The translations under genes were made by a program, and so were the position numbers. A DNA stretch of 64,000 bases, from assembly GCF_014696825.1 (NCBI RefSeq), contig NZ_JACJQU010000016.1, positions 62,001 through 126,000 of the forward strand. Direction: 5' to 3'. The stretch's first letter is position 1. Every line of letters begins with the position of its first letter. The notes below the pieces were generated by a model. That model made no database searches, was not told the origin of the DNA, and was given only the letters and a program-made list of their open reading frames with translations. Source of the DNA: Anabaena sphaerica FACHB-251 (GTDB lineage: Bacteria; Cyanobacteriota; Cyanobacteriia; Cyanobacteriales; Nostocaceae). This document shows positions 36,236-45,268 of the stretch, piece after piece.

Positions 36236-38920
36236 TCATGTTCTCCCAGCTAAATTAGCAACCACCGCTGCTAATTCTCCAGGATTTATCGGCTTGGGAA
36301 TATGTAACTGAAAGCCGGCTAACAAAGCTTGGGTGCGGTCTTCTGCTCTAGCATAAGCTGTTAGTGCCACTGCGGGAATTTTTCCTCCTTGATCACTAGG
36401 AAGACTTCTAACTTTACGAATTAGTGTATAGCCATCTTCTTGGGGCATTCCAATATCACTTATTAATATATCTGGGTGGAATTGTGATAACGCCTTCAGT
36501 GCTTCTTGAACACAAGTTACAGCGAGGACTTGAGCGCCATATTGTCCTAAAATTGTGGTGAGCAAATTCCGTGTATCTGCTTCATCATCAACAACAAGTA
36601 CCCGCACATCTTGCAGGATTGAGAATTGCTGATTAACAAAATCGCTTTTGGCTGAAAATGGGTGTGGCTTTGGTGTATTATTTTCGCTCATTAAGGCTTT
36701 CATGGGTAAATTGACGGTGAAGATTGACCCATGTTCTATTCCTGGACTGCTGGCGGAAACTGTGCCGCCGTGCAGTTCTACCAAATGACGGACGATGGCT
36801 AATCCTAATCCTAATCCGCCGTGCGATCGCGTAGTTGAGCTATCAGCTTGGCGGAAGCGTTCAAATACATGAGGTATAAATTCAGGAGAAATTCCTATTC
36901 CAGTATCACTGACTTGAATTTGCACACGGGAATTAATTCGCTCTAGTTTTACCTGAACTCTTCCTCCCTTGGGTGTAAACTTGACAGCGTTGGAGAGCAA
37001 ATTCCAGATTATTTGTTGCAAGCGGTTAGCATCAGCTATCACTAACCCCAGTGCTGGGTCAAATTCTGACTCAATGGAAATACTTTTAGCATCTGCGGCT
37101 GGGCGCACAGTGTCGATAGCTGCTTCTACTACTGGGGCAAGTTCCACTGGACGCAGATTAAGGTGAAGTTTGCCACGGATAATCCGGGAAACATCCAAAA
37201 CATCTTCAATTAATTGTGCTAAAGCACGACTGTTACGGTCTATGGTATCCAACGCTGTAGCAGTGGTAGCCTCATTAAACTTACGGCTTTTGAGTAGCTG
37301 TGTCCACCCTAACATGGCATTGAGGGGGGTGCGGAGTTCGTGAGAAAGTGTGGCTAAAAACTCATCTTTGATGCGGTTAAGAGCTTCTGCTTCAGCCCTA
37401 GCTGCTTGTTCTCGCTCTAGTAATTGTTCCCGTTCTTGCTCTGCTTGCTTACGTTCGGTAATGTCAATCATGAACCCATGCAGTAGCTTTGGTTCATCTT
37501 CACCCCGCAGCACATTAACAATGTCATATAACCAAACCACTCTGCCATCTGCGGCCAACATTCTATATTCAAATTCGTAATTTTCCAGTGATTGTGAAGA
37601 GTGGAAACAATAATTAACTACCCATTCCTGATCATCTGGGTGGATGTGTGTTGCCCAAAAATTTTCATTGTACCAATCATTTGAGGGATAACCGAGAATT
37701 GCTTCACTTTGGGGACCAATGTATGTAAAATTCCCAGTTTTAGAATCTGCTTCCCAAGGAATAACGCGCACTTTTTCTGTTAATTTCCGAAATTTTTCTT
37801 CGCTTTGTTTAAGCGCAAATTCGGCTTGTTTTTGCTCAGTAATATCTCTCATGAGAGCCACAAATCCTTTCACTATTCCTTGCTGATTAAATTGGGGAAT
37901 GTAAGTGACGCTTGTATGACGTTTTGTACCATCTTGATGAAATATTTGGGTTTCGTAGGTGACTTCCTTTCCTGATAGGGCTGTTTCTACATAAGGAGAA
38001 ATTGTTTGATAAATTGACTTTCCTAAAAATTCTTCCAGGTGCTTACCATAAATTTCAGAGGTGGGTATGCCAAACCATTCTTCATATTTTTTATTATTAA
38101 AGCGATAACGCTGTTGAGCATCAACATAAGAAATTTTTGCTGGCAAAGAATTGGTAATCAAGCGCAGTTGTTCTTCCTGTTTCTGTAGGGACTCCTCTGC
38201 TTGTTTACGTTGACTGACATCTACCACAAACCCGATGATTTGTTCTGAATTATTGTCTAATAATGCCAAACCTACTATAACACTAACCCGACTGCCATCT
38301 TTACGGATGTATTGTTTCTCAAAAGGTTGACAAACTCCTTGAGTTTTTAACTCAACCTTTAAGTTTTCGCTTTGTTCCACATATTCTGGAGGTGTTATTT
38401 CTCGAACGTTTATTCGTCCTGTTAGTAGTTCTTCTTGTGAATAACCTACCATTTTTAAAAAGGCATCATTTGCTTCTAACACTTTGCCATTCATATCAGT
38501 TATAATCACCCCGATAATGTTGGCATTTTTCAATCTTCTGAATCGAGATTCACTCGCAGCCAGGTATTGGATATTTATTTCTAACTTCTGTTTAGCAGCA
38601 CGTAATTCTGAGTTGAGCCAATTGATCAATAGTGTTATCATCATAAATAATGATAACTTAATTATACTGTTGAGACTATCAACATGAAATGAAAATTTGG
38701 GGTTGATAAAAAAGTAGTTGACAGCTATGGTAGAAGAAATAGTAGCTAATATCCCTGGCTTGATGCCACCATACCAGGTACTAATTGCTATAGCCCCAAA
38801 AAATAGCAGAAAAATAGATCGATCTAGAAATGGCTGTAACACGAATGTTAGTACCAAGGCGATACCAACAGATACAATCGCCACACCATAGTTTAATAGA
38901 AGGGAAACTCTTCCTTTCAA
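36236..38920 (-). CDS. Hybrid sensor histidine kinase with DUF4118, three PAS domains and a receiver
   Basis: The 894-residue membrane kinase starts with TTG at 38920, supported by AAGGAG 8 bases upstream. Order: KdpD-like DUF4118 helices (residues about 8-100), three PAS/PAC units (about 125-245, 250-370, 375-495), a coiled coil, HisKA with HELRTPLNAMLGW, HATPase_c (NLLSNAVKFTPKGG, GGLGLGLAIV) and a C-terminal receiver with phospho-acceptor Asp in ILISDIGMPQEDGY. The signal could be redox, light or a small ligand. No response regulator gene is adjacent, so output may go through phosphotransfer or another regulator. Confidence 0.92.
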   Translation of the reverse strand: MKGRVSLLLNYGVAIVSVGIALVLTFVLQPFLDRSIFLLFFGAIAISTWYGGIKPGILATISSTIAVNYFFINPKFSFHVDSLNSIIKLSLFMMITLLINWLNSELRAAKQKLEINIQYLAASESRFRRLKNANIIGVIITDMNGKVLEANDAFLKMVGYSQEELLTGRINVREITPPEYVEQSENLKVELKTQGVCQPFEKQYIRKDGSRVSVIVGLALLDNNSEQIIGFVVDVSQRKQAEESLQKQEEQLRLITNSLPAKISYVDAQQRYRFNNKKYEEWFGIPTSEIYGKHLEEFLGKSIYQTISPYVETALSGKEVTYETQIFHQDGTKRHTSVTYIPQFNQQGIVKGFVALMRDITEQKQAEFALKQSEEKFRKLTEKVRVIPWEADSKTGNFTYIGPQSEAILGYPSNDWYNENFWATHIHPDDQEWVVNYCFHSSQSLENYEFEYRMLAADGRVVWLYDIVNVLRGEDEPKLLHGFMIDITERKQAEQEREQLLEREQAARAEAEALNRIKDEFLATLSHELRTPLNAMLGWTQLLKSRKFNEATTATALDTIDRNSRALAQLIEDVLDVSRIIRGKLHLNLRPVELAPVVEAAIDTVRPAADAKSISIESEFDPALGLVIADANRLQQIIWNLLSNAVKFTPKGGRVQVKLERINSRVQIQVSDTGIGISPEFIPHVFERFRQADSSTTRSHGGLGLGLAIVRHLVELHGGTVSASSPGIEHGSIFTVNLPMKALMSENNTPKPHPFSAKSDFVNQQFSILQDVRVLVVDDEADTRNLLTTILGQYGAQVLAVTCVQEALKALSQFHPDILISDIGMPQEDGYTLIRKVRSLPSDQGGKIPAVALTAYARAEDRTQALLAGFQLHIPKPINPGELAAVVANLAGRT

Positions 38921-39145
38921 TATAGGTCTCCTTTAGTGCTGCAAGCTACTTGAATTTGCCCTGAAATTTAGTCAGACACGGCGCTATAGTTCCATAACTA
39001 TTATGCAACTGGGCAATCCAAAGCTTATATTTCTTGACTAGGAATCTATCTAAAGTAGTAAAAATCTATGTAAGTTTACTTTTTCAGGTATAGACTCTAT
39101 CATGTCCCTAATTAATATTATTAGCAGATGTTGAGGAATAAAACT

Positions 39146-40450
39146 TTATTGATTGTTAAATTTTGCTCTCAGGAGTAAGTAAGTGTTCATTTCCCCTTTA
39201 CCTTTGACTTCAATTAAGCCGCGTTCTTGGAGTAAATAGTTTTCTTTTAACAGATGATAGCTGGCTTCACAAACCTGGATACAACCTGGTATACCATGTG
39301 ATTCCATTCTACTAGCAGTATTAACTGTATCTCCCCACAGATCATAAGCAAATTTTTTTAACCCAATCACCCCTGCTACTACTGGACCAGTGCTAATACC
39401 AATACGGATACGAAACGATTGATTTTGTTCTTGGTTGAACCTAGCTACAGCCTGTTGCATATCCAGCGCCATATTAGCTATGGCTATGGCATGATCACTG
39501 CGATGATTAGGTAAACCAGCAACTGCCATATATGCATCACCAATAGTCTTGATTTTCTCGATTCCATGCAGTTCTGCTAATTCATCAAATAAGCAGAATA
39601 TTTCGTTTAATAACTCCACTAGTTGAGGTGGGGAAGTATGACTAGAAAGCTCCGTAAATCCTACAATATCAGCGAATAAAACTGTTACTTCCAGGAAGCT
39701 ATCAGCAATGGTTGTAGGTTGTTGTTTTAATTGTTCAGCTATTACCTGTGGTAAGATATTTAAAATCAGTTTTTCTGATTGTTTTTGGGCTATTTCTAAT
39801 TCTTGTCTCGACCTAAATTCTTGTTTCTTCAACTGTTCATATAAATAAACAGAAAAAACACAAATTAGTGCAGTCCAAAAGAAATAAATTCCATTTTCTA
39901 CATAAAAATATAATGGATGTCTAAATTGAGGACGATAGATTAAGTACAATCCTAAATAAGAGACAATCGTACCAATTTGTGAGATGAGATGAGTTCGCCA
40001 TAATACAGGAATAAGAGTGGCTTGAGTGATAAACATCAAATTCCAAATATTAGTAAAAGGCTCTACAAAATCAAACAGAATGGCCGTATAAATTTGGACA
40101 ACACAAGTTACAGCCCAAGATAAACTTAAAAAAATTAAATGTGGGTAACGATGTCCTAGTTTAGTCTGGCATAATAACCAACAAATCAAAATGAAAAATT
40201 CAATTACTAAACCAATTTTCAAGGCATATAATTTTCCATGAGGTTGTTGATTCACCCAGACAAAAAAAGCAGTCAGTGTTAAACCAACAATGAGCATGAT
40301 TTTTGTTTGCAATTCTAAACGCTTGAGTATAAAGCGCCGCCGCTGTTCTTTGTAGGATTCAACCTGGCTTACATCTATTTGCAAGTCCAATATTTCCGGA
40401 GTAAACAGCGCCTCTATTCGGGTTGTACCAAAATCTCTTTTGGGAATCAT
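39146..40450 (-). CDS. Class III adenylate cyclase with multi-helix membrane domain
   Basis: The 434-residue protein has six or so hydrophobic helices (about residues 50-205), a short coiled-coil linker and a catalytic domain. Metal-binding Asp residues are in VLFADIVGFTELSS and KTIGDAYMA. The base-selecting residues are Lys in EKIKTIGD and Asp in AYDLWGDTVNTASRME, which specify ATP, so it should make cAMP. The Asn and Arg of the last motif stabilise the transition state. It is divergent from the helicase gene, with a 53-bp gap. Confidence 0.9.
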   Translation of the reverse strand: MIPKRDFGTTRIEALFTPEILDLQIDVSQVESYKEQRRRFILKRLELQTKIMLIVGLTLTAFFVWVNQQPHGKLYALKIGLVIEFFILICWLLCQTKLGHRYPHLIFLSLSWAVTCVVQIYTAILFDFVEPFTNIWNLMFITQATLIPVLWRTHLISQIGTIVSYLGLYLIYRPQFRHPLYFYVENGIYFFWTALICVFSVYLYEQLKKQEFRSRQELEIAQKQSEKLILNILPQVIAEQLKQQPTTIADSFLEVTVLFADIVGFTELSSHTSPPQLVELLNEIFCLFDELAELHGIEKIKTIGDAYMAVAGLPNHRSDHAIAIANMALDMQQAVARFNQEQNQSFRIRIGISTGPVVAGVIGLKKFAYDLWGDTVNTASRMESHGIPGCIQVCEASYHLLKENYLLQERGLIEVKGKGEMNTYLLLRAKFNNQ

Positions 40451-40503
40451 GCACTTTTTAGGTTATGAGTAGTTAAATGTGAACAGTTGGGAGAAAACCT
40501 AAC

Positions 40504-42129
40504 ATGGGTCGCAACCCTACTTTAACTTTTGATCGTGGTACGTTAATTTTACACCCACCACCACGCAGCAAAGCTTGGATAGACTTTGCCACATGGGATG
40601 ATAGAATCGAAAAATTCCGCATTCCCGCCATTAGATACCGTTCTTTAGTCGAAGCACTGCAAGCAGAAGAGACAAACTTTACTGATGAGGCTAAGAAATT
40701 TTATCCTCTAGAGTTGGTTCCCAGTTTGGAAATGACTCCCTATCCCCACCAAAATGAGGCTTTAGCGGCTTGGAAATTGGCGGGAAGGCAGGGGGTTGTG
40801 GTGCTGCCCACAGCGGCGGGTAAGACTTATTTGGCTCAAATGGCCATGCAAGCGACACCGCGCACGACATTGATTGTTGTCCCCACTTTGGATTTGATGC
40901 ACCAGTGGTATGCACACCTGACAGCGGCTTTTCCTGATGCGGAATTAGGTTTGCTGGGGGGTGGTTCACGGGATCAAACACCGATTTTGGTAGCAACTTA
41001 TGATAGTGCGGCTATTCATGCGGAAAGTTTGGGTAATAAATATGCTTTGATTATTTTTGATGAATGTCATCATTTACCGACTGATTTTAATCGGGTAATT
41101 GCTGAATATGCGATCGCACCCTATCGACTGGGACTTTCTGCTACACCAGAACGCACAGATGGTAAACACGCTGATTTAAACATTCTCATTGGTAGAGAAG
41201 TTTATCGCCAACGTGCTGAAGATTTGGCGGGTAAGGCTTTGGCAGAACATCAAGTTGTGCAGATAAAAGTGAAGTTATCCCAACTTGAACGAGAAAGATA
41301 TAACCAGCTAATTCAAACCCGCAATGATTTTTTAAAGCAATCTCGCATTTCTTTGGGAAGTTTACAAGGTTGGCAAACTTTTGTACAAATGAGTGCGCGA
41401 TCGCAGGTAGGACGCAGGGCAATGTTAGCACATCGGCAAGCAAAAGAAATCGCTCTGGGGACTGATGGTAAGTTAAGAATTCTGATTGATTTATTAGCTG
41501 AACATTACCCCGCAAGGATGTTGATTTTTACGGCTGATAATGCTACTGTTTACCGCATTTCTCAAGATTTGTTAATTCCCGCTATCACTCATCAAACTCC
41601 GGTGAAGGAAAGGCATGAAATTTTATCTAAGTTTAAGGAGGGGCAATATAATACTTTGGTTGCTTCTCATGTCTTAAATGAGGGGGTTGATGTTCCTGCA
41701 GCTTCAATAGCAATTATTCTTTCTGGTACTGGTTCTGCTAGGGAATATGTTCAGCGTCTGGGTAGAGTTTTACGTAAGGGAAATCTGGAAAATAAACAGG
41801 CGATTTTATATGAAGTCGTGGCTGAGGATACTAGTGAGGAGGGAACTTCTGCTAGGAGAAGAGGAGAGAATAAAAGCATGGGAGCAGAGGAGCAGGGGAG
41901 TAGGGGAGCAGGGGAGCAAGGGAGCAGAGGGGAGCAGGGGAGCAGAGGGGAGAAGAAAGGAAGAAAGGGAAATTTAAAGGTTGTTTATGGGGGTGGTCAG
42001 GAAAGAAGTGCTAAGGCTGCTGAACAGTTAGAAATTAATTATTCAACACAGAAGAAGGATGTTACCAACGGAGTTATTGATTCATCGTCAAAACGGGGAG
42101 GAGATTATCCCGAAGAGACTGAAACTTGA
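40504..42129 (+). CDS. XPB/Ssl2-like DEAD/DEAH helicase
   Basis: The 541-residue superfamily II helicase starts with a small N-terminal domain (residues 1-80), then RecA-like domain 1 with Walker A LPTAAGKTYLA, IIFDECHHL and LGLSATPERTDG, and RecA domain 2 with LIFTADNATV, ASHVLNEGVDVPAAS and YVQRLGRVLRKG. XPB opens DNA at damage and promoters. The gene downstream encodes the Bax1-type nuclease partner and overlaps it by 71 bp. Residues about 459-486 (EEQGSRGAGEQGSRG and on) come from an octamer array in the tail after the helicase core. Confidence 0.9.
   Translation: MGRNPTLTFDRGTLILHPPPRSKAWIDFATWDDRIEKFRIPAIRYRSLVEALQAEETNFTDEAKKFYPLELVPSLEMTPYPHQNEALAAWKLAGRQGVVVLPTAAGKTYLAQMAMQATPRTTLIVVPTLDLMHQWYAHLTAAFPDAELGLLGGGSRDQTPILVATYDSAAIHAESLGNKYALIIFDECHHLPTDFNRVIAEYAIAPYRLGLSATPERTDGKHADLNILIGREVYRQRAEDLAGKALAEHQVVQIKVKLSQLERERYNQLIQTRNDFLKQSRISLGSLQGWQTFVQMSARSQVGRRAMLAHRQAKEIALGTDGKLRILIDLLAEHYPARMLIFTADNATVYRISQDLLIPAITHQTPVKERHEILSKFKEGQYNTLVASHVLNEGVDVPAASIAIILSGTGSAREYVQRLGRVLRKGNLENKQAILYEVVAEDTSEEGTSARRRGENKSMGAEEQGSRGAGEQGSRGEQGSRGEKKGRKGNLKVVYGGGQERSAKAAEQLEINYSTQKKDVTNGVIDSSSKRGGDYPEETET
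41876..41960. repeat. Octamer tandem array inside the helicase gene
   Basis: A purine-rich run of GGGAGCAG-type 8-bp units, partly diverged, is read in frame as repeated EQGSRG. It resembles intergenic arrays. Confidence 0.85.
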
Positions 42130-43273
42130 TCAGCAACATTTGGATTTGGCAAGTGATTTGATTGGTTTTTTTAAAGACGCGGTGGGGAAATCTCAAGGGG
42201 TTCTTGAACGTCAATTGGCAGATTTTGAAGGCGATACTACTGATTATCGCATGAAGCGCGGTTTGGCTTATGTTCTTAAAAGTAGTTTCTGCACTTTTGA
42301 GGTTGTTAGTCCACTGGAACCGACTATGTTACGGGAACGGGTGTTTTCTTTGGCTGCAAAATCTGTTTCTAGTCGGGAAGCAACTGATGTGGTTTTGACT
42401 AAAATCGCTGATGATTTGAGTCAGGAATTACAACAGGAGGTTTTACCAATTCAGGTGCGTGATGGTCTTTATGCTGATTTATCTGAAAATAAAATTTTAA
42501 CTGCTTTTGATGCTCCTAAGTCTGAAGATTTATTACATCGTTATAATTTATCTCAGGTGCAAGGTGTGTTTTATAAAGCCAGTCAGTTGGTGTTAAATGC
42601 TCACCGCAATGTACCGGGAGAATATAAGTTGTTATTTCGTTATCTGAAGTTGTTTCAATTAATGGCTTATATTGAAGGTGATGCTGACCACGGTTTTACT
42701 ATTAGTATTGATGGTCCAACAAGTTTATTTAGTCCTAGTACCCGTTATGGTTTGGCGATCGCTAAATTAATTCCCGCTTTACTCCATGTAACAAAATGGA
42801 GTTTAGCCGCCACTTTACAAACACGAGATTTTTATACAAATGAATGGAAAACTGGCAGGTTTACTCTCAATTCTGAATGTGGTTTAGTTTCTCACTATCC
42901 TAAAGGTAAGCCCTATGATAGTATGTTAGAACAGTCTTTTGCTGATAAATGGGATGCTTTAAAAAGCGGGTGGATATTAGAGCGAGAAGTTGATTTACTT
43001 CCGATTCCCGGTAGTGTCATGATTCCCGATTTTCGCCTCGTTCATCCTGATGGCAGAACTTTTTTATTAGAAATCGTTGGTTATTGGCGACCGGAATATT
43101 TACAAAAGAAGTTTTCTCAGGTACGTCGTGCCAATTGTGATAATTTAATTTTAGCAATTTCTGAAAGATTGAATTTAGAAAAGGCAGGTGTTAAATTAAA
43201 TGATGTCCCAGCAAGAATTGTTTGGTTTAAAGAAAAGTTATTACCAAAAGCAGTTTTAGCTGTAATGGAATAA
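42059..43273 (+). CDS. DUF790 protein, Bax1-like nuclease partner of XPB
   Basis: The 404-residue protein begins MLPTELLIHRQNGEEIIPKRL, as expected for the DUF790 family whose archaeal member Bax1 is a nuclease working with XPB. The C-terminus contains MIPDFRLVHPDGRTFLLEIVGYW, a PD-(D/E)xK-like nuclease core (Asp, then Glu-Ile-Val). The start at 42059 lies inside the helicase gene in another frame, giving a 71-bp overlap; AAGAAGG abuts it. The overlap and the paired functions argue for co-translation of a repair helicase-nuclease. Confidence 0.87.
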   Translation: MLPTELLIHRQNGEEIIPKRLKLDQQHLDLASDLIGFFKDAVGKSQGVLERQLADFEGDTTDYRMKRGLAYVLKSSFCTFEVVSPLEPTMLRERVFSLAAKSVSSREATDVVLTKIADDLSQELQQEVLPIQVRDGLYADLSENKILTAFDAPKSEDLLHRYNLSQVQGVFYKASQLVLNAHRNVPGEYKLLFRYLKLFQLMAYIEGDADHGFTISIDGPTSLFSPSTRYGLAIAKLIPALLHVTKWSLAATLQTRDFYTNEWKTGRFTLNSECGLVSHYPKGKPYDSMLEQSFADKWDALKSGWILEREVDLLPIPGSVMIPDFRLVHPDGRTFLLEIVGYWRPEYLQKKFSQVRRANCDNLILAISERLNLEKAGVKLNDVPARIVWFKEKLLPKAVLAVME

Positions 43274-43332
43274 TTTTGGTAATTGGTAATTGGTAATTAT
43301 CTTGTTCCTGACTCTTGACTCCTATTTTTAAC

Positions 43333-44148
43333 ATGAATCCAACTGTTACCCGTCCCGCTTGGACAACTGACTTAGAACTAGAAATCTTTGAGAAAATAAT
43401 TAATCAACACGCACCCCATCTACCAAAAAAACGTTTACATGAAACCAAACCCCCGGAAACAACAGAAGAAATTGAAAACTTCTATCGTTTTCGTGTTGCA
43501 GGTGCGGCTCATGATTTGTTTATTGTTCAAGTTTGTGCTAATATAATTGGTCAAATTCCTGACCCAGAACTTCAGTTATTTTTAAGTCAGCAAATTGGTG
43601 ATGATGGCGCACACGCAGAAAATACCCGTCGTAGGGCGCAAGTCATATCAGGACGTGATCCCATTGAAGATATACAACGACAAGTACAAAAACATTGGGA
43701 TTATATGGGAGATTTACCCATTCGTAATTGGCAAGGTTTTTTGGCTTTTGAGTTACATTATGAAATGCACATTGTGGCATCTTTATTAGTTAATAGTCGT
43801 ACCAGTAAAATTAGTGACCCTGAATCAGCTAAATTTTCCGCTACTCGAATTCAACCAGAAGAAGCTTTTCACCGTGTCGGCGTTGTAAAATGGTGGCAAC
43901 GCAAGTATGACCAAGCTTCCCCAGCAGAAAAAGCAGATTTAGTTGCACAAATATTAGAACTTGATGAAGAAGGACAAAACAGAAGAAATCCTTACCTCAA
44001 GGAACATTGGCAACTTACGCATACAGCTATTGGTACGGATATTGATGATTTACCAAAAATTTACGATGCTTGGCGGCAGGAAGTGCTGGCTTACTTTTTA
44101 GATACTCCTGTTTCTCGACTTCCTCAACTTGTGAGTGTTAATGATTGA
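43333..44148 (+). CDS. Putative ferritin-like di-iron protein
   Basis: The 271-residue protein is mostly helical with residues that could bind two metals: Glu48 and His60 in IENFYRFRVAGAAHD, Asp91/His94/Glu96 in GDDGAHAEN, the FELHYEMH helix, and EEAFHRVGVVKWW. The pattern of E/D and H in four helices fits the ferritin-like superfamily, which includes oxygenases and rubrerythrin-like proteins. The family is not recognised, so substrate and role are unknown. The frame opens at 43315, but the ATG at 43333 is preferred since the upstream part is repeat sequence. It is 60 bp downstream of the Bax1-like gene. Confidence 0.65.
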   Translation: MNPTVTRPAWTTDLELEIFEKIINQHAPHLPKKRLHETKPPETTEEIENFYRFRVAGAAHDLFIVQVCANIIGQIPDPELQLFLSQQIGDDGAHAENTRRRAQVISGRDPIEDIQRQVQKHWDYMGDLPIRNWQGFLAFELHYEMHIVASLLVNSRTSKISDPESAKFSATRIQPEEAFHRVGVVKWWQRKYDQASPAEKADLVAQILELDEEGQNRRNPYLKEHWQLTHTAIGTDIDDLPKIYDAWRQEVLAYFLDTPVSRLPQLVSVND

Positions 44149-44490
44149 GAATAGGTGACAGGTGACAGGTGACAGGTGACAGGGAAGAGAGAGTAGGGGG
44201 GAAAATCCGTAAGTACGAATTACGAAATAATAGGAATAGGTGGGCAATGCCTACCATACAATATTTTTTTATTTATGAAATATTTTAATTTTTTCTTAAG
44301 AATTTAATCAAAAAAATATTACATTTTTTTATACTTTTCAGGGTTTTTATAAAGGAAAATTTAATTATTTAAATAACTTAACTAAAGACCAGCATTATTA
44401 TTAACTTATGTAGTTGGAAATACAAATATATCTAAAGTCAGATTTATAATTATCGGATGTAAGAATATCTTTATTAAAAACAGCAAAACA
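44149..44490. other. Heptamer array and AT-rich leader
   Basis: GTGACAG occurs about five times in tandem at 44155-44183, then GGTGGGCAATGCCTACC (a dispersed palindrome) near 44239, then an AT-rich stretch with T runs that probably holds the promoter of the next gene. No coding frame. Confidence 0.6.
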
Positions 44491-44832
44491 ATGAAAGCTA
44501 AATTTCCTGCTACCTTAACAATTATAGCTGCTTTTTTGAGCTTAAATAGCGCCGTGTATGCACAATCAATGGCACAGCCTCAACCTGGAAGTTTTACTTT
44601 AAAGGGTGATTCTTTAGTTAATATTAATGATCGCAACGCCAAAAATGATTTTCGCAAGTTTTTTGAGCAAATCTCCCAGAATCAAGCTCAAGAAAACACA
44701 ATTTCTGAAGAATTACCTCTGAGTGAGTCAATAACAATTCCTTATACTCCTATATTTTTACAACCCGCATATCAAAATCTGAATGAAAATGACGGGTTAC
44801 AGTTGCAGCTAGATTTGAGTGATGGTAATTGA
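44491..44832 (+). CDS. Small secreted protein of unknown function
   Basis: The 113-residue protein has a clear signal peptide (MKAKFPATLTIIAAFLSLNS, cleavage probably after AVYA). The mature part of about 90 residues is rich in Asn, Gln and acidic residues and has no recognised domain or Cys. It is likely periplasmic or secreted. The start is the only ATG ahead of the signal sequence; the leader upstream is AT-rich. Confidence 0.65.
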   Translation: MKAKFPATLTIIAAFLSLNSAVYAQSMAQPQPGSFTLKGDSLVNINDRNAKNDFRKFFEQISQNQAQENTISEELPLSESITIPYTPIFLQPAYQNLNENDGLQLQLDLSDGN

Positions 44833-44875
44833 TACTTCCCCACTACACACTCCACGCCAAACACCACATTCAGGA

Positions 44876-45187
44876 CTAATGCTTAATTAGTTCTATGCCT
44901 AATTTGCTCCCTATTTCCATAACATTATTTGTAAAGTCTGTCATACCTGCAATCGGGGCAGCAGCTACACTAGCAGCAGTTAGTAAAGCTACTAGACGCT
45001 TTCTGAGTTTGGGTAAATTGCGTTCTTTTTCTGGTTTTTGAATTTCTACTTCTACATCATCAATATCAATGGTGATGTCTTCACGGATTTCTGTTGGAAA
45101 TTGGGCGGCAGTTTGGCGCATGGTGCTGATAATTTGCATTAGTTCTGCTACGCTTGCACCGTTTGTTTGAGTTAAGTCATTAGACAT
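44876..45187 (-). CDS. Small protein paired with the Roc-COR gene
   Basis: The 103-residue protein has an amphipathic N-terminal half (SVAELMQIISTMRQTAAQFPTEIRED), an acidic centre (DIDDVEVEIQKPEKE), and a hydrophobic segment (VALLTAASVAAAPIAGMTDF). The start has GGAG 8 bases upstream. It follows the LRR-Roc-COR gene by 81 bp on the same strand. From general acquaintance, similar short proteins sit beside large NTPases in cyanobacteria; the function is unknown, perhaps a partner or membrane-associated regulator. Confidence 0.65.
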   Translation of the reverse strand: MSNDLTQTNGASVAELMQIISTMRQTAAQFPTEIREDITIDIDDVEVEIQKPEKERNLPKLRKRLVALLTAASVAAAPIAGMTDFTNNVMEIGSKLGIELIKH

Positions 45188-45222
45188 CTCCGGTAATTAA
45201 ATGTGCGTGGTTTGAAACCCTT

Positions 45223-45251
45223 GTAGAGACGTTCCGGCGGAACGTCTCTAC
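45223..45251. repeat. Perfect palindromic repeat
   Basis: GTAGAGACGTTCC and GGAACGTCTCTAC are perfect 13-bp arms around a 3-nt centre. This unit is widespread in Nostocales intergenic DNA. It lies 18 bp after the Roc-COR stop codon. Confidence 0.9.
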
Positions 45252-45268
45252 CATATTTCCGGAGAGGT

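Noticed and set aside
44155-44183. GTGACAG array as a CRISPR or replication iteron
   Set aside because: Units are contiguous 7-bp repeats without spacers, and the same type occurs at many other sites in the window.
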